Shown: positions 1-8,917 of the stretch, one piece after another
Numbering within the stretch: the first letter of the stretch is position 1
Layout of the letters: each line of letters opens with the position of its first letter
From: Pseudomonadales bacterium
GTDB taxonomy: Bacteria; Pseudomonadota; Gammaproteobacteria; Pseudomonadales; DT-91
Direction of reading: 5' to 3'
DNA: 9,344 nt
NCBI GenBank assembly: GCA_013215025.1
Contig: JABSRR010000066.1
Coordinates: 7,075-16,418, forward strand
Position numbers and translations under genes: made by a program
The notes under the pieces: generated by a model
Seen by the model: the letters and a program-made list of their open reading frames with translations, nothing else
What the model was told of the DNA's origin: nothing
The model's database searches: none

Positions 1-3000
1 CGGTACACAGCTGAGGATAATTTATCCACCTGAGATTGCATAAACTTAGAAATTATATACACCCCAATTGCAGTCGGAAGGCCAGCAGCAAGTGCTGCAA
101 CCCAGGGTAAATTGCTGGCTAGCGGTAACGTAACCGAAAGCTCCGCATCAATCTTTTCTTGCTGCGTATCAGCCATGCCGAGTAATTTTATGATGCTTGA
201 TGCACCTTTAATTTCTATTGGCGATTTTTCAAATTTCACGATACCTTGATCAAGCTGAAGATTAGCGCGCACCTTATCATAACTAAGGCCGGAAGACGTC
301 AAGTCGGAAAAATCAAGCTGTATGCGGCGTAAGATATTGCTTAAACTAAAAGCGCTAACGACTTTCAAAGCGCTGGTTGATGACCCGTCTAAATCAATAA
401 AATCGCCACGATTAAGTTTTAATTTTAGCCCGCCACGCAGCTGGTTAAAATCATAGGCAAAAGGTGAATCTGGCCATGCAATGTCTAGATCAAAACTAAA
501 ATCTTCACTGGAAATATTTTGTGAATATCCCCAAGCTTGCAGCACATCAGCAATATTGCCGCCAATAAAACGCCCTTTAAACGCGGTTAGATGTGACCAT
601 TGATCATCAGTTTTTTGATGTCGCCAAATTAGATTAGACGCTCCCGACTCATCGTCAACAATCTGAGTATAACGCACTTGAGCTCTAATGTTATTGAGCA
701 TAATTTGATGCGCAGAGAAATTTACATTAAATTCCCACTCGCCATAATCTTCTTCAGCCAAGCTAAGCTGATCAATTTGCACTCGCATATCGCGCCATGC
801 TGCAAACTGCTGGAAATCAATATTTTCACCCATCAGCGAGGACGTCGCTGTGCGTATTGAATCGTCGACTTGATCGCTTGAGCTTGTCTCATCAACACTT
901 TTGCCTGCCATACTCTCTGCACCTGAATCCCTCGCAGAGATTGAGTGCTTAGCCTGACTGAATAAGGCTAAATCCAGTTCTCGAACATGCAGCTCAGCAG
1001 CTATGGCAGGATCATTAAACCACAGTAGCTGTGCCGCTATATCCTCTTGCTGCAGCGATATATCCCAGTAATTCAGGCGATCAAAAATATCTATGCGCGA
1101 ATCAGTCAAGGTATATTGATTCGCCCGCATTTCACCTATGTGCAAATCATCAATAGCAAGCCCCCAAGCCGGTAGCTCCTTGCTAACAATAGCTTTGTCT
1201 GCAGCGTCAGCGTCAAATGCGTTGCCATTATTTAGACTAGCTATGTAGTCGAGCCAATCTAAGATATTAAGCGATGCAATGTGACCAGTAACTAAAAATT
1301 TATTTTTTACAAATGGCGCTGGCGGTCTATTATCGTCAGCATTCGCCTTTTGTTCTGTAAATAGTAGCCTTGCCCCATCAAATTCGTCCGAGGTTCGATG
1401 TAACTCGAAGATTAGCTGCTGATTGTAATCGATACGCAATGGCACCGCATTGTTATTAAACTGCCAATGCAGTGCAGCATCAGCTTTATCTTGCAGCTCT
1501 TTAGCGAAAGGTTTAGGCAATCTGAGACTTACACCTTGCAGTGAAGAATTTGCCTTAATACCCGCACCATTTTCGCCAAAATACAAATATCCCTTGCTAG
1601 CTATATCTTGATCAAACAATGCCGACAGATAATGCATAGAAAAGTCGTTAGCAAACTGATCCGTATTAAGATCACCACTGAAATTGACACGTGTATTAAA
1701 CACCTGTTGATTACGCAAAAACGACTGAATGCTGCCAAGAAATGGTCGATTTAAAAAGTTAAACGATAATGCCTCAGCCGATAAACCTTGCTGCAATGAA
1801 TAGCGTAAGTTACTGTTAACATCGGTAAAGCGCAGCCCATAGGCAGAGTGATTTAACTGCAATTGTTTAAGCTCCGCAGCGAGATTTATCTCTGTTTTGT
1901 GGCTTCGCTCACTGCCTTGTTGCGCAAGCAGTGGTACTTGTAAATCAAGTTCAATCGGCACTGATTGCGATGACGAAGCCTGCCAGCCTGAGAGCGCACC
2001 CTCCGTCGCTGCCACTATTGGCTCAATGGCTAATAATTGCTGAAGCTGCTCAGCTGAAGCTTGACTATTAGCGCTCAGTTTTAACTCACTCAGCAGTTCT
2101 TTATTTGCAGCTGGACTAATAAAAAGCTGCGCGCCATCAATCGAGGCACCACTAAATTGCGCCTCAGTAATATCCGCGCTAATAACCTTATTATCCAGCC
2201 ATAGCTGACCCGCTATGTTCGTCACCTCAGGCCAGTCGTCAAGAAAATAGATATCCGTATCTGCAAGCGATAAATACAGCAAATTATCTCTTGCATACGG
2301 TGCCTGCTTAACGGTTGCGCCGTGGTAGACATAATCAGCACGATTAATGCTAGCCGACTTTATTCGGCCTAATAACCAGCTGCGCAAATCTGTCGATAAG
2401 TTGACCGGCAACACGCGCGTAAGATAGGAAATATCCGTATCTTCAGCGGCGATTTGCAAGGACAGCATCGGCGGCTCAAAAACACTGCTAGACTGGTAAC
2501 GCGCAAACGGCAGATCGAGGTCTATCTCACCATGCGCACGACCCATTTCGCCAGCAACTTGCATATCCTTGCTGATCAATCTCAAACGCCATTCATCACC
2601 TAAGCCTCGATAAAAAGACCATGCTAAGCGAGCGCGGGCATGCTCAAAGCGCAAACCCTCAGTAAATAATTGCTCAAGGTGTAAAGCAAATTGCTGCGCA
2701 TCGAGATCGATATAACCACCTTGTTGATTAAACGCCAGACGACCAGAAATATTTCGCATCGCTGGCACGCCTTTGAATGCGCTGAGCTGTATGTTCGATA
2801 CCTTAGCGACTGCGGACCAATCTGCTAATTGCTGCCTAGGTGCACTAAGATAAAAAGCATCAATTAGGCCTTCAGGAGCTAGCTGGGTAAGAGTATTTTG
2901 CAGTGGGGGCGATTCAGAATGAGGGTTGAGCGTCGCCAGCAGTGTTGCAAGTTTTGCGACGTTCAAAGGGCCTACAAAGGCGTTAATTTGCTGCGGGTTT

Positions 3001-4049
3001 AATTGTAATTGTGCTTGCTCAAGCTGAAACGGCTGTTGATTAATGATGGCTTTGGTTTCATGCAGCGAGAGTTTCAGTGATAATGCAGCCATATTTGCAG
3101 TCAGCGCAAACTGGCTATCGATTGCCTCCACGTTGATTTTTTCAGCTTGCTCGATTGAAAATTGATATTGCAATTGACTCAGTTTTACATCGCCTTGCAG
3201 ATCTAATATACCTTCATCAAATATCATGGAAATATCGCTGCCGACCATGGCGGAAGCAAGACCAAATTGATCATTAAGCAAAGGCACAGTATCCACAACA
3301 TCAAACCGCTCAAACTGTAAATTACCTTGGAATTTAAAATTTTTATCGAAAGGCGCGGCGAAGGTTTGTAAATTCAAGCGAATAAGGGCGTTATCATCGA
3401 AATCAACACCAAGTGGTACATCAACAATATTTTTTTCATATAGCGCTGCAGAGATACGTTTATTTTTACCTTGCGACGCAACTTGTAATCGCGCCATAGG
3501 CAAAATACTTATATCGCCATTAGCAGGCTTCAAGGACAACCTAAAATTGTTAATCTGAAGATTTTTAATGGACCAGAGGCGATTTATTAAGGCTTTTAAT
3601 TTTAATGATTCGTTTTTAGCTTCATTAGCGACTGTTCTTAGACCCCAACGCTTAGCTTTATTTTGCACTAACAAAAGGCTCATCTTATCAATCGATAAAC
3701 TATCAAAATAAAGTTGCCTAGACACCAAGCTATGAATTAGATCTACTGAAACTGTTAGTCGATTTATACGTAAAACTTCATCTTGCTGTTTAGCTGTAAT
3801 AACTACATTATCCAGCTCAATTTTAGGAATAAGCTGGTCAAAATTTGCGCGAATTATATCCGCATCAATAGCAAAAACATCCGAATGCTGGTTTAAACGC
3901 GACAGTATCGACTGATGATGATCTTCGATCATCGGCAAATAATAACGTGATAGGCTGAGCAGTGCGGCGATTATTAGCAGCGCGGCAAAAAAACCTGCAA
4001 TCACAAGCTTTGCCAGAAAATCGATCAGCTTTAACACAAGGATGGACAT
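1..4049 (-). CDS. yhdP: YhdP family AsmA-like envelope protein (3' end beyond window)
   Basis: Reading the minus strand from the ATG at 4049 gives 1349 codons without a stop, so the gene runs off the left edge. Residues about 13-34 are one hydrophobic helix (inner-membrane anchor), followed by a very long, mostly beta-type region typical of AsmA/TamB-like proteins. The C-terminal part shows YhdP family hallmarks: FDLDIAWP near residue 1187, GLSYDKV near 1254-1260, and a second hydrophobic stretch at about 1309-1336 followed by SKFMQSQVDKLSS, close to the usual end. E. coli YhdP is about 1266 residues, so this one is longer, partly through a Ser/Asp-rich stretch at about 1031-1071. In E. coli, YhdP acts with TamB and YdbH in moving phospholipids to the outer membrane; that role here is inferred. 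It begins 4 nt after the rng stop with no strong ribosome site, suggesting coupling. Family call is secure. Confidence 0.93.
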   Translation of the reverse strand, partial: MSILVLKLIDFLAKLVIAGFFAALLIIAALLSLSRYYLPMIEDHHQSILSRLNQHSDVFAIDADIIRANFDQLIPKIELDNVVITAKQQDEVLRINRLTVSVDLIHSLVSRQLYFDSLSIDKMSLLLVQNKAKRWGLRTVANEAKNESLKLKALINRLWSIKNLQINNFRLSLKPANGDISILPMARLQVASQGKNKRISAALYEKNIVDVPLGVDFDDNALIRLNLQTFAAPFDKNFKFQGNLQFERFDVVDTVPLLNDQFGLASAMVGSDISMIFDEGILDLQGDVKLSQLQYQFSIEQAEKINVEAIDSQFALTANMAALSLKLSLHETKAIINQQPFQLEQAQLQLNPQQINAFVGPLNVAKLATLLATLNPHSESPPLQNTLTQLAPEGLIDAFYLSAPRQQLADWSAVAKVSNIQLSAFKGVPAMRNISGRLAFNQQGGYIDLDAQQFALHLEQLFTEGLRFEHARARLAWSFYRGLGDEWRLRLISKDMQVAGEMGRAHGEIDLDLPFARYQSSSVFEPPMLSLQIAAEDTDISYLTRVLPVNLSTDLRSWLLGRIKSASINRADYVYHGATVKQAPYARDNLLYLSLADTDIYFLDDWPEVTNIAGQLWLDNKVISADITEAQFSGASIDGAQLFISPAANKELLSELKLSANSQASAEQLQQLLAIEPIVAATEGALSGWQASSSQSVPIELDLQVPLLAQQGSERSHKTEINLAAELKQLQLNHSAYGLRFTDVNSNLRYSLQQGLSAEALSFNFLNRPFLGSIQSFLRNQQVFNTRVNFSGDLNTDQFANDFSMHYLSALFDQDIASKGYLYFGENGAGIKANSSLQGVSLRLPKPFAKELQDKADAALHWQFNNNAVPLRIDYNQQLIFELHRTSDEFDGARLLFTEQKANADDNRPPAPFVKNKFLVTGHIASLNILDWLDYIASLNNGNAFDADAADKAIVSKELPAWGLAIDDLHIGEMRANQYTLTDSRIDIFDRLNYWDISLQQEDIAAQLLWFNDPAIAAELHVRELDLALFSQAKHSISARDSGAESMAGKSVDETSSSDQVDDSIRTATSSLMGENIDFQQFAAWRDMRVQIDQLSLAEEDYGEWEFNVNFSAHQIMLNNIRAQVRYTQIVDDESGASNLIWRHQKTDDQWSHLTAFKGRFIGGNIADVLQAWGYSQNISSEDFSFDLDIAWPDSPFAYDFNQLRGGLKLKLNRGDFIDLDGSSTSALKVVSAFSLSNILRRIQLDFSDLTSSGLSYDKVRANLQLDQGIVKFEKSPIEIKGASSIIKLLGMADTQQEKIDAELSVTLPLASNLPWVAALAAGLPTAIGVYIISKFMQSQVDKLSSAVY

Positions 4050-4053
4050 ACTG

Positions 4054-5502
4054 TTACAGTAAGATCACTTCAAACTGTTCTTGGGTATACAAAGGCTCAA
4101 CCTGAAACTGCAGAGATTTGTTCAAAAAACCTTCTAGCTCAGCAACATTTGCCGACTCTTCTTCCATCAGCCTATCGACAATGCTTTGTGCAGCAAGCAC
4201 TAAATAAGCATCATGATCGTAGGCTCTTGCTTCTCGGATAATAGCTCGAAAGATTTCATAACATACTGTCTCAGCAGATTTTACAGAGCCCGTGCCGTGA
4301 CAAACGTGACAAGGATCGCATAACGTTTGCTCTAACGATTCTCGCGTCCGCTTTCTAACAATTTGCACCAAACCTAACTCAGTCACACCTGAAATGGATG
4401 TGCGGGTTAAATCTACAGCCAGCGCATTTTCTAGGGTGCGATGAACTTGAGACTTATGCTCGTTATCTTGCATATCGATAAAATCAACGATGATAATACC
4501 ACCCAGATTTCGCAGTCTAAGCTGGTGGGCAATTGACTTAGCCGCCTCCAAATTGGTTTTAAATAGGGTTTCCTCTTGATTGCGATGACCTACAAAACCA
4601 CCCGTATTTACATCAACGGTGGTCATCGCCTCAGTTTGATCAAATACAATATAACCACCCGATTTCAACATAACCTTTCTGGCTAAGGCATTTTTTATTT
4701 CTTGTTCAACGCTGTGCAGCTCAAAAATCGGTCGACCGCCGGGGTACCACTCTAACAAGCTTTTTTTGTCGGGCATAAAGCTGTCGCAAAAGCTTTCCAT
4801 TTTTTGAATAGTCTCACGCGAGTCCACTTTTATTTTATCTACCCGCTCGCGCAGATAGTCACGTAATACCCTAAGACTAAGCGATAAGTCCTCATGCACG
4901 ATTGCGGGTACTGACTGCGCGGGCTGCGACAGTGCATGCCAAAGCTTTTGTAACAGTGCAATATCATTGACAATTTCTTCTGCATGCACCTGCTCTGCTG
5001 CAGTGCGAACAATAAAGCTACCATGCATATCGGCAAACTGCTGCGCATGAATATTATTCACCAAGGATTTCAAACGCTCACGCTCAGCCTCGTCATCTAT
5101 TCGCTGAGAAATACCTAGCTGATCTATATCTGGCATGTACACTAAGTAGCGCGCCGAAATCGACAAAAATGCGGTTACTTTTGCACCTTTGGTACCGATC
5201 GGGTCTTTCGTGATTTGTACGGTAATACAATCACCTTGCTTGATTAATTTTTGAATATCCCGCACTTCACCTGTCGACTTATCAATATCGGCCGCATGGA
5301 TAAAAGCGGCTTTTTCGAGGCCAATATCAATAAACGCAGCCTGCATACCGGGTAGTACTCTGACTACCCTACCTTGATAAATATTGCCAACTAAGCCGCG
5401 GTTTTCGCTACGCTCAATAATCACCTCTTGCAGCTGGCCGTTATCGACCATGGCAACGCGCGTCTCCATCGGGGTGGCATTCACTAGAATCTCATCGGTC
5501 AT
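4054..5502 (-). CDS. rng: Ribonuclease G (RNase E/G family)
   Basis: Endoribonuclease of the RNase E/G family; in E. coli RNase G trims the 5' end of 16S rRNA and contributes to mRNA decay. Numbered from the ATG at 5502 (482 aa; E. coli is 489): an S1-like RNA-binding region with NIYQGRVVRVLPGMQAAF at 40-57, a 5'-monophosphate sensor IVRT ending at Arg166/Thr167, metal-binding Asp297 in VDVNTGG and Asp340 in IIIVDFIDM, and the zinc-link CxxC pair Cys398/Cys401 in CHVCHGTG. It ends soon after the catalytic core and lacks the long RNase E scaffold tail, hence RNase G. An in-frame ATG at 5520 would add six residues, but it has no ribosome site, whereas 5502 has GGAG 10 nt upstream and gives the family N-terminus MTDEILVNATPMETRVA. 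The ATG overlaps the maf TGA (ATGA), indicating coupled translation. Confidence 0.96.
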   Translation of the reverse strand: MTDEILVNATPMETRVAMVDNGQLQEVIIERSENRGLVGNIYQGRVVRVLPGMQAAFIDIGLEKAAFIHAADIDKSTGEVRDIQKLIKQGDCITVQITKDPIGTKGAKVTAFLSISARYLVYMPDIDQLGISQRIDDEAERERLKSLVNNIHAQQFADMHGSFIVRTAAEQVHAEEIVNDIALLQKLWHALSQPAQSVPAIVHEDLSLSLRVLRDYLRERVDKIKVDSRETIQKMESFCDSFMPDKKSLLEWYPGGRPIFELHSVEQEIKNALARKVMLKSGGYIVFDQTEAMTTVDVNTGGFVGHRNQEETLFKTNLEAAKSIAHQLRLRNLGGIIIVDFIDMQDNEHKSQVHRTLENALAVDLTRTSISGVTELGLVQIVRKRTRESLEQTLCDPCHVCHGTGSVKSAETVCYEIFRAIIREARAYDHDAYLVLAAQSIVDRLMEEESANVAELEGFLNKSLQFQVEPLYTQEQFEVILL

Positions 5503-6164
5503 TTTAGCTCTACTCCACATTCAGTCAGCAAGCAACTGAGCTCATACAAGGGTAAACCCATAATACCCGAGTAGCTACCCGATATTTTCCTAATCCATTG
5601 CGCCGCTATACCCTGAACCGCATAAGCACCTGCCTTGTCTTGCGGCTCACCGGTTGCCCAATAGTGCATCATATTTGCTTCCGTTAATGGACAAAATTCA
5701 ACGGTACTAGTGCTTAAGGCTGATTTAGAGCTGATCAGCTCATATCTAGCTGGTTTAGCGTTAGATTCAGAAGCAGAGCCAGCAATTTTTAACTGCATAA
5801 CCGCCAGTGAGCTTAGCACCTGATGACTTGTACCGCTTAGCTTAAGCCACATCTCACGTGCATGTTGATAATCTCTGGGTTTACCCAAAATCGCATTATC
5901 AATGCTGACAGCGGTATCAGAGGCAATCACGATCAGCTCTTGAACATGCAAAGGAATTTGATAACTTGCGATCACTGCCCGAGCTTTTTCCGTGGCTAGT
6001 CGCATAACATAATCAGCAACCTGTTCTTCAGGTAACACTGACTCATCAATATCAGCAGCGGCGATATCAAACTTTAAATCAAGCTGGCGCATTAATGCTG
6101 CGCGCCGCGGTGAGGCCGAGGCCAATAATAGACAGGTATGCGGTGTATTAACGTTTAAACCCAA
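5499..6164 (-). CDS. maf: Maf/YhdE-like nucleoside triphosphate pyrophosphatase
   Basis: Cytosolic house-cleaning enzyme that hydrolyses non-canonical or surplus nucleotides to monophosphate plus pyrophosphate. YhdE-type members act on dTTP, UTP and modified forms; the substrate here is inferred from the mre-maf-rng context. Visible motifs: SASPRR at 16-21 (nucleotide binding), ASDTAV with the catalytic Asp83, GKPRD at 94-98, DKAGAYAVQG at 176-185, GSYSGIMGLP at 196-205. At 221 aa it is longer than E. coli YhdE (197 aa), through an extended N-terminus and an extra stretch at about 126-150. The start is unusual: the only in-frame codon able to initiate before the first strand and SASPRR is TTG at 6164. 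A TAA stop lies two codons upstream and no ATG or GTG precedes the motif. A GGGGG run 10 nt upstream could serve as ribosome site. It overlaps mreD by 10 nt. Confidence 0.94.
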   Translation of the reverse strand: MGLNVNTPHTCLLLASASPRRAALMRQLDLKFDIAAADIDESVLPEEQVADYVMRLATEKARAVIASYQIPLHVQELIVIASDTAVSIDNAILGKPRDYQHAREMWLKLSGTSHQVLSSLAVMQLKIAGSASESNAKPARYELISSKSALSTSTVEFCPLTEANMMHYWATGEPQDKAGAYAVQGIAAQWIRKISGSYSGIMGLPLYELSCLLTECGVELK

Positions 6165-6640
6165 TGTTTAACAACCCCCATCTTGCGACGAAATGCACGC
6201 ATAAAAATCATGAAGCCGGGCCAGATCAAACTGGCAATTAATACCGGCAATAAAAACCATAGCCCTAATGTCGCTCGACCAAAAAACGTCGCCAACCAAA
6301 ACTCCAGCATTTGTGCCAAACCCGCTAAAACAAACACAAACCAAGCTTGATGCCATAGGTCCAAGGAGCGAAGACGTTTATATAGCACCAAGGTTATCGC
6401 CACAACTAAGGCATAGGCCAACATATGTTGACCGAGCAAGGTGCCGGTTAACACATCACATAGCAAGCCGGCGGCAGCGGCAATAACAATGCCACAGTGC
6501 TCTGGTGAAGCCATCGACCAGTAGATCAGCACCAACATGAGAAAATCCGGCCGCACCCAATTGAACCACAAGGGCATTGGAAAAATGAGCAGGCAAAATG
6601 CAATGGCTATAGATATTCCGATCGCTAGATATGCGCGCAT
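6155..6640 (-). CDS. mreD: Rod shape-determining protein MreD
   Basis: Inner-membrane component of the MreBCD elongation machinery that positions cell-wall synthesis along the side wall. From the ATG at 6640 it is 161 aa, like E. coli MreD (162). It is almost entirely hydrophobic, with probable membrane segments near residues 4-22, 32-42, 49-64, 72-88, 98-119 and 128-147. The N-terminal RPDFLMLVLIYW (30-41) matches the family's RPNxxLLxLYW pattern, and the end is basic (RAFRRK, 148-153). An in-frame TTG at 6646 would add two residues, but the ATG, 2 nt after the mreC TGA, is more natural. There is no clear ribosome site, so translation is probably coupled to mreC. Its 3' end overlaps maf by 10 nt. 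Confidence 0.94.
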   Translation of the reverse strand: MRAYLAIGISIAIAFCLLIFPMPLWFNWVRPDFLMLVLIYWSMASPEHCGIVIAAAAGLLCDVLTGTLLGQHMLAYALVVAITLVLYKRLRSLDLWHQAWFVFVLAGLAQMLEFWLATFFGRATLGLWFLLPVLIASLIWPGFMIFMRAFRRKMGVVKHWV

Positions 6641-6642
6641 AA

Positions 6643-7638
6643 TCAATCTGCTTGATCGTTCAGAGTGGGGGCAAGCTTAGTCGACTCAACGGTTTCACTG
6701 GACTCACTCGATTCACTATCGAGTTCAGCCAGATCTTGCTCAGATGTCTGTTGAGATTGTTGCTGCATGTCCTTTAGGTTTTGCTGTTGTTCGCCTATCG
6801 GTTTGACTATCAGCTCTTGATTATCGGCAAACAGCAGCAACACCTGTCGACTTTGATTCAAACGGGCAAACGGTTCAATAGAAATGGTGGCAAAAAAGTC
6901 GCCCTCAACAAAACTTACCTCGCTGACTTTACCCACTGGGTAGCCTGCAGGGTAAAGCTGACCAAGACCTGAGGTTGATAATATATCACCCGCCTTGATA
7001 TCGGCAGTAAGTGCCACATTGGATAGGCTAAGCGAGAGAAAGTCATTGACGCCTTCAGCTATAAAACGTGTTCCATTGCGATTTAACTGCACTGGCACTG
7101 ATTGACGCTGATCAGAAATCAGTAACACTTTAGCTACCGACTGACCAATATTTACCACCTGCCCAAATAGACCATAGGCATCAACCACTGCCTGACCTAT
7201 ATAGATACCGTGTTTACTTCCTTTGTTGATAATTACATGTTGCGAGGCGGGGTCAGGCGATACAGAAATGACCTCTGCTACGAGCACATTTTCTTCCAGC
7301 TGATCATCTGCATTTAAAAGCTCACGCAAACGCACATTTTCAATCGCCAAGGCAGACAGTTTTTGTAGCTTACCACGCAGCACAATATTTTCTGACTCTA
7401 GCCGTGCTAGCTCTATTTGCAACTCATCTTTTGATTGGAACTGCTTTTGTGTCCACTGATTTATCAAGCTAGGTAAATCTACGGCTTCAAACACTGGCCG
7501 CAATCCCGACAGCACCTCAGCCTTGAAACGCTCTGCCCACTGAAAGCGACCGTCCGAAAACATAAACGCTAGTGCTATTACTAGCACTAGCGTTAATCGA
7601 ATCGTGATCGAGGGTGACTTGATAAAAATTTGATTGAT
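6643..7638 (-). CDS. mreC: Rod shape-determining protein MreC; start codon uncertain (ATC 7638, ATT 7629 or GTG 7587)
   Basis: Bitopic membrane protein whose periplasmic part scaffolds the elongasome and contacts PBP2/RodA. Numbered from 7638 (331 aa): cytoplasmic tail MNQIFIKSPSITIRL, membrane helix about 13-27, coiled coil about 67-110 (QIELARLESENIVLRGKLQ), then the beta-barrel MreC core with VIINKGSKHGIYIGQ at 135-148 and SGLGQLYPAGYPVG at 223-236. The last ~50 residues are Gln-, Ser- and Glu-rich low complexity. No ATG, GTG or TTG precedes residue 18; the first, GTG at 7587, would cut the helix to about ten residues and has no ribosome site. An ATC at 7638 lines up exactly with the E. 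coli initiator Met (MKPIFSRGPSLQIRL, recalled from memory) and has AGG 10 nt upstream. Product is certain; the start is not. The conventional ORF is 6643-7587, 314 aa. Confidence 0.9.
   Translation of the reverse strand: MNQIFIKSPSITIRLTLVLVIALAFMFSDGRFQWAERFKAEVLSGLRPVFEAVDLPSLINQWTQKQFQSKDELQIELARLESENIVLRGKLQKLSALAIENVRLRELLNADDQLEENVLVAEVISVSPDPASQHVIINKGSKHGIYIGQAVVDAYGLFGQVVNIGQSVAKVLLISDQRQSVPVQLNRNGTRFIAEGVNDFLSLSLSNVALTADIKAGDILSTSGLGQLYPAGYPVGKVSEVSFVEGDFFATISIEPFARLNQSRQVLLLFADNQELIVKPIGEQQQNLKDMQQQSQQTSEQDLAELDSESSESSETVESTKLAPTLNDQAD
7565..7594 (-). promoter_or_regulatory. Perfect 13-bp hairpin with GUAA loop early in mreC
   Basis: Arms AACGCTAGTGCTA and TAGCACTAGCGTT pair over 13 bp without mismatch around a 4-nt loop, which in the mreC transcript is GUAA, a GNRA-type tetraloop. 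The element codes for part of the MreC membrane helix and contains the GTG at 7587 within its stem. The RNA that follows is U-rich (UAUGUUUUC after a stem ending in GUU), which resembles an imperfect intrinsic terminator. Possible roles are attenuation between mreB and mreCD, an mRNA-end stabiliser or processing site, or an aid to initiation upstream. The inverted repeat is certain; its function is not known. Confidence 0.55.
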
Positions 7639-7680
7639 AGCGCAGCAACCTAGTCAAAATATTCAGCGCAAGGCGAACGT
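7639..7680 (-). promoter_or_regulatory. mreB-mreC spacer with weak ribosome site
   Basis: 42 nt between the mreB stop and the proposed ATC start of mreC. An in-frame TGA (7656-7654) bars any start further upstream in the mreC frame. CTAGG (7652-7648) is the only Shine-Dalgarno-like sequence; its AGG lies 10 nt before the ATC and 19 nt before the ATT at 7629. No promoter is evident. Confidence 0.35.
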
Positions 7681-8754
<1,074 letters not shown>

Positions 8755-8772
8755 TCATCGCTCGGCGCGTAA

Positions 8773-8786
8773 GTGCTTGTTAGCAC
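8773..8786 (-). repeat. Small hairpin in mreB leader
   Basis: Perfect 5-bp inverted repeat GTGCT / AGCAC around a 4-nt loop. If the leader starts near 8813 it lies in the mreB 5' UTR. It could be an operator half-site or a leader hairpin, or chance; the match is short. Confidence 0.3.
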
Positions 8787-8820
8787 AGGCGAGATCTAGA
8801 AAAGGAGCGAATTTTTATCG

Positions 8821-8848
8821 ATTCTGTAAAAACTTTGCACTCTAGCAA
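8821..8848 (-). promoter_or_regulatory. Candidate sigma-70 promoter for mreB
   Basis: On the minus strand TTGCTA (8848-8843, 4 of 6 to TTGACA) is followed after 16 nt by CAGAAT (8826-8821, 4 of 6 to TATAAT). Transcription would begin near 8813-8815, giving a leader of about 95 nt. This is a weak match found by eye, and other starts are possible. Confidence 0.25.
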
Positions 8849-8917
8849 CATCAGCCATTTAGGGCAAGCGGCAAATGTGGTAACTTACGCAGCCTGAGAA
8901 TTAACTGGAGAACACCG

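Noticed and set aside
678..860. Plus-strand 60-codon open frame inside the yhdP region
   Set aside because: It lies antisense within the uninterrupted 1349-codon YhdP frame and shows no family features, so it is a shadow frame.
3917..3933. Inverted repeat GATGATC / GATCATC with 3-nt loop near the start of yhdP
   Set aside because: It is short and explained by the codons for Ile-Glu-Asp-His-His; nothing around it suggests a regulatory role.
1..4049. Possibility that the left 4 kb is non-coding or a decayed gene
   Set aside because: Checking every triplet of the minus-strand frame found no stop or frameshift, and both N- and C-terminal YhdP features are present in one frame.
5503..5520. Upstream ATG at 5520 as the rng start
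   Set aside because: It adds six residues (MWSRAK) foreign to the family and has no ribosome site; the ATG at 5502 has both the family N-terminus and GGAG upstream.
6641..6646. TTG at 6646 as the mreD start
   Set aside because: The in-frame ATG two codons later fits the family N-terminus and is the stronger codon, so TTG is unnecessary.
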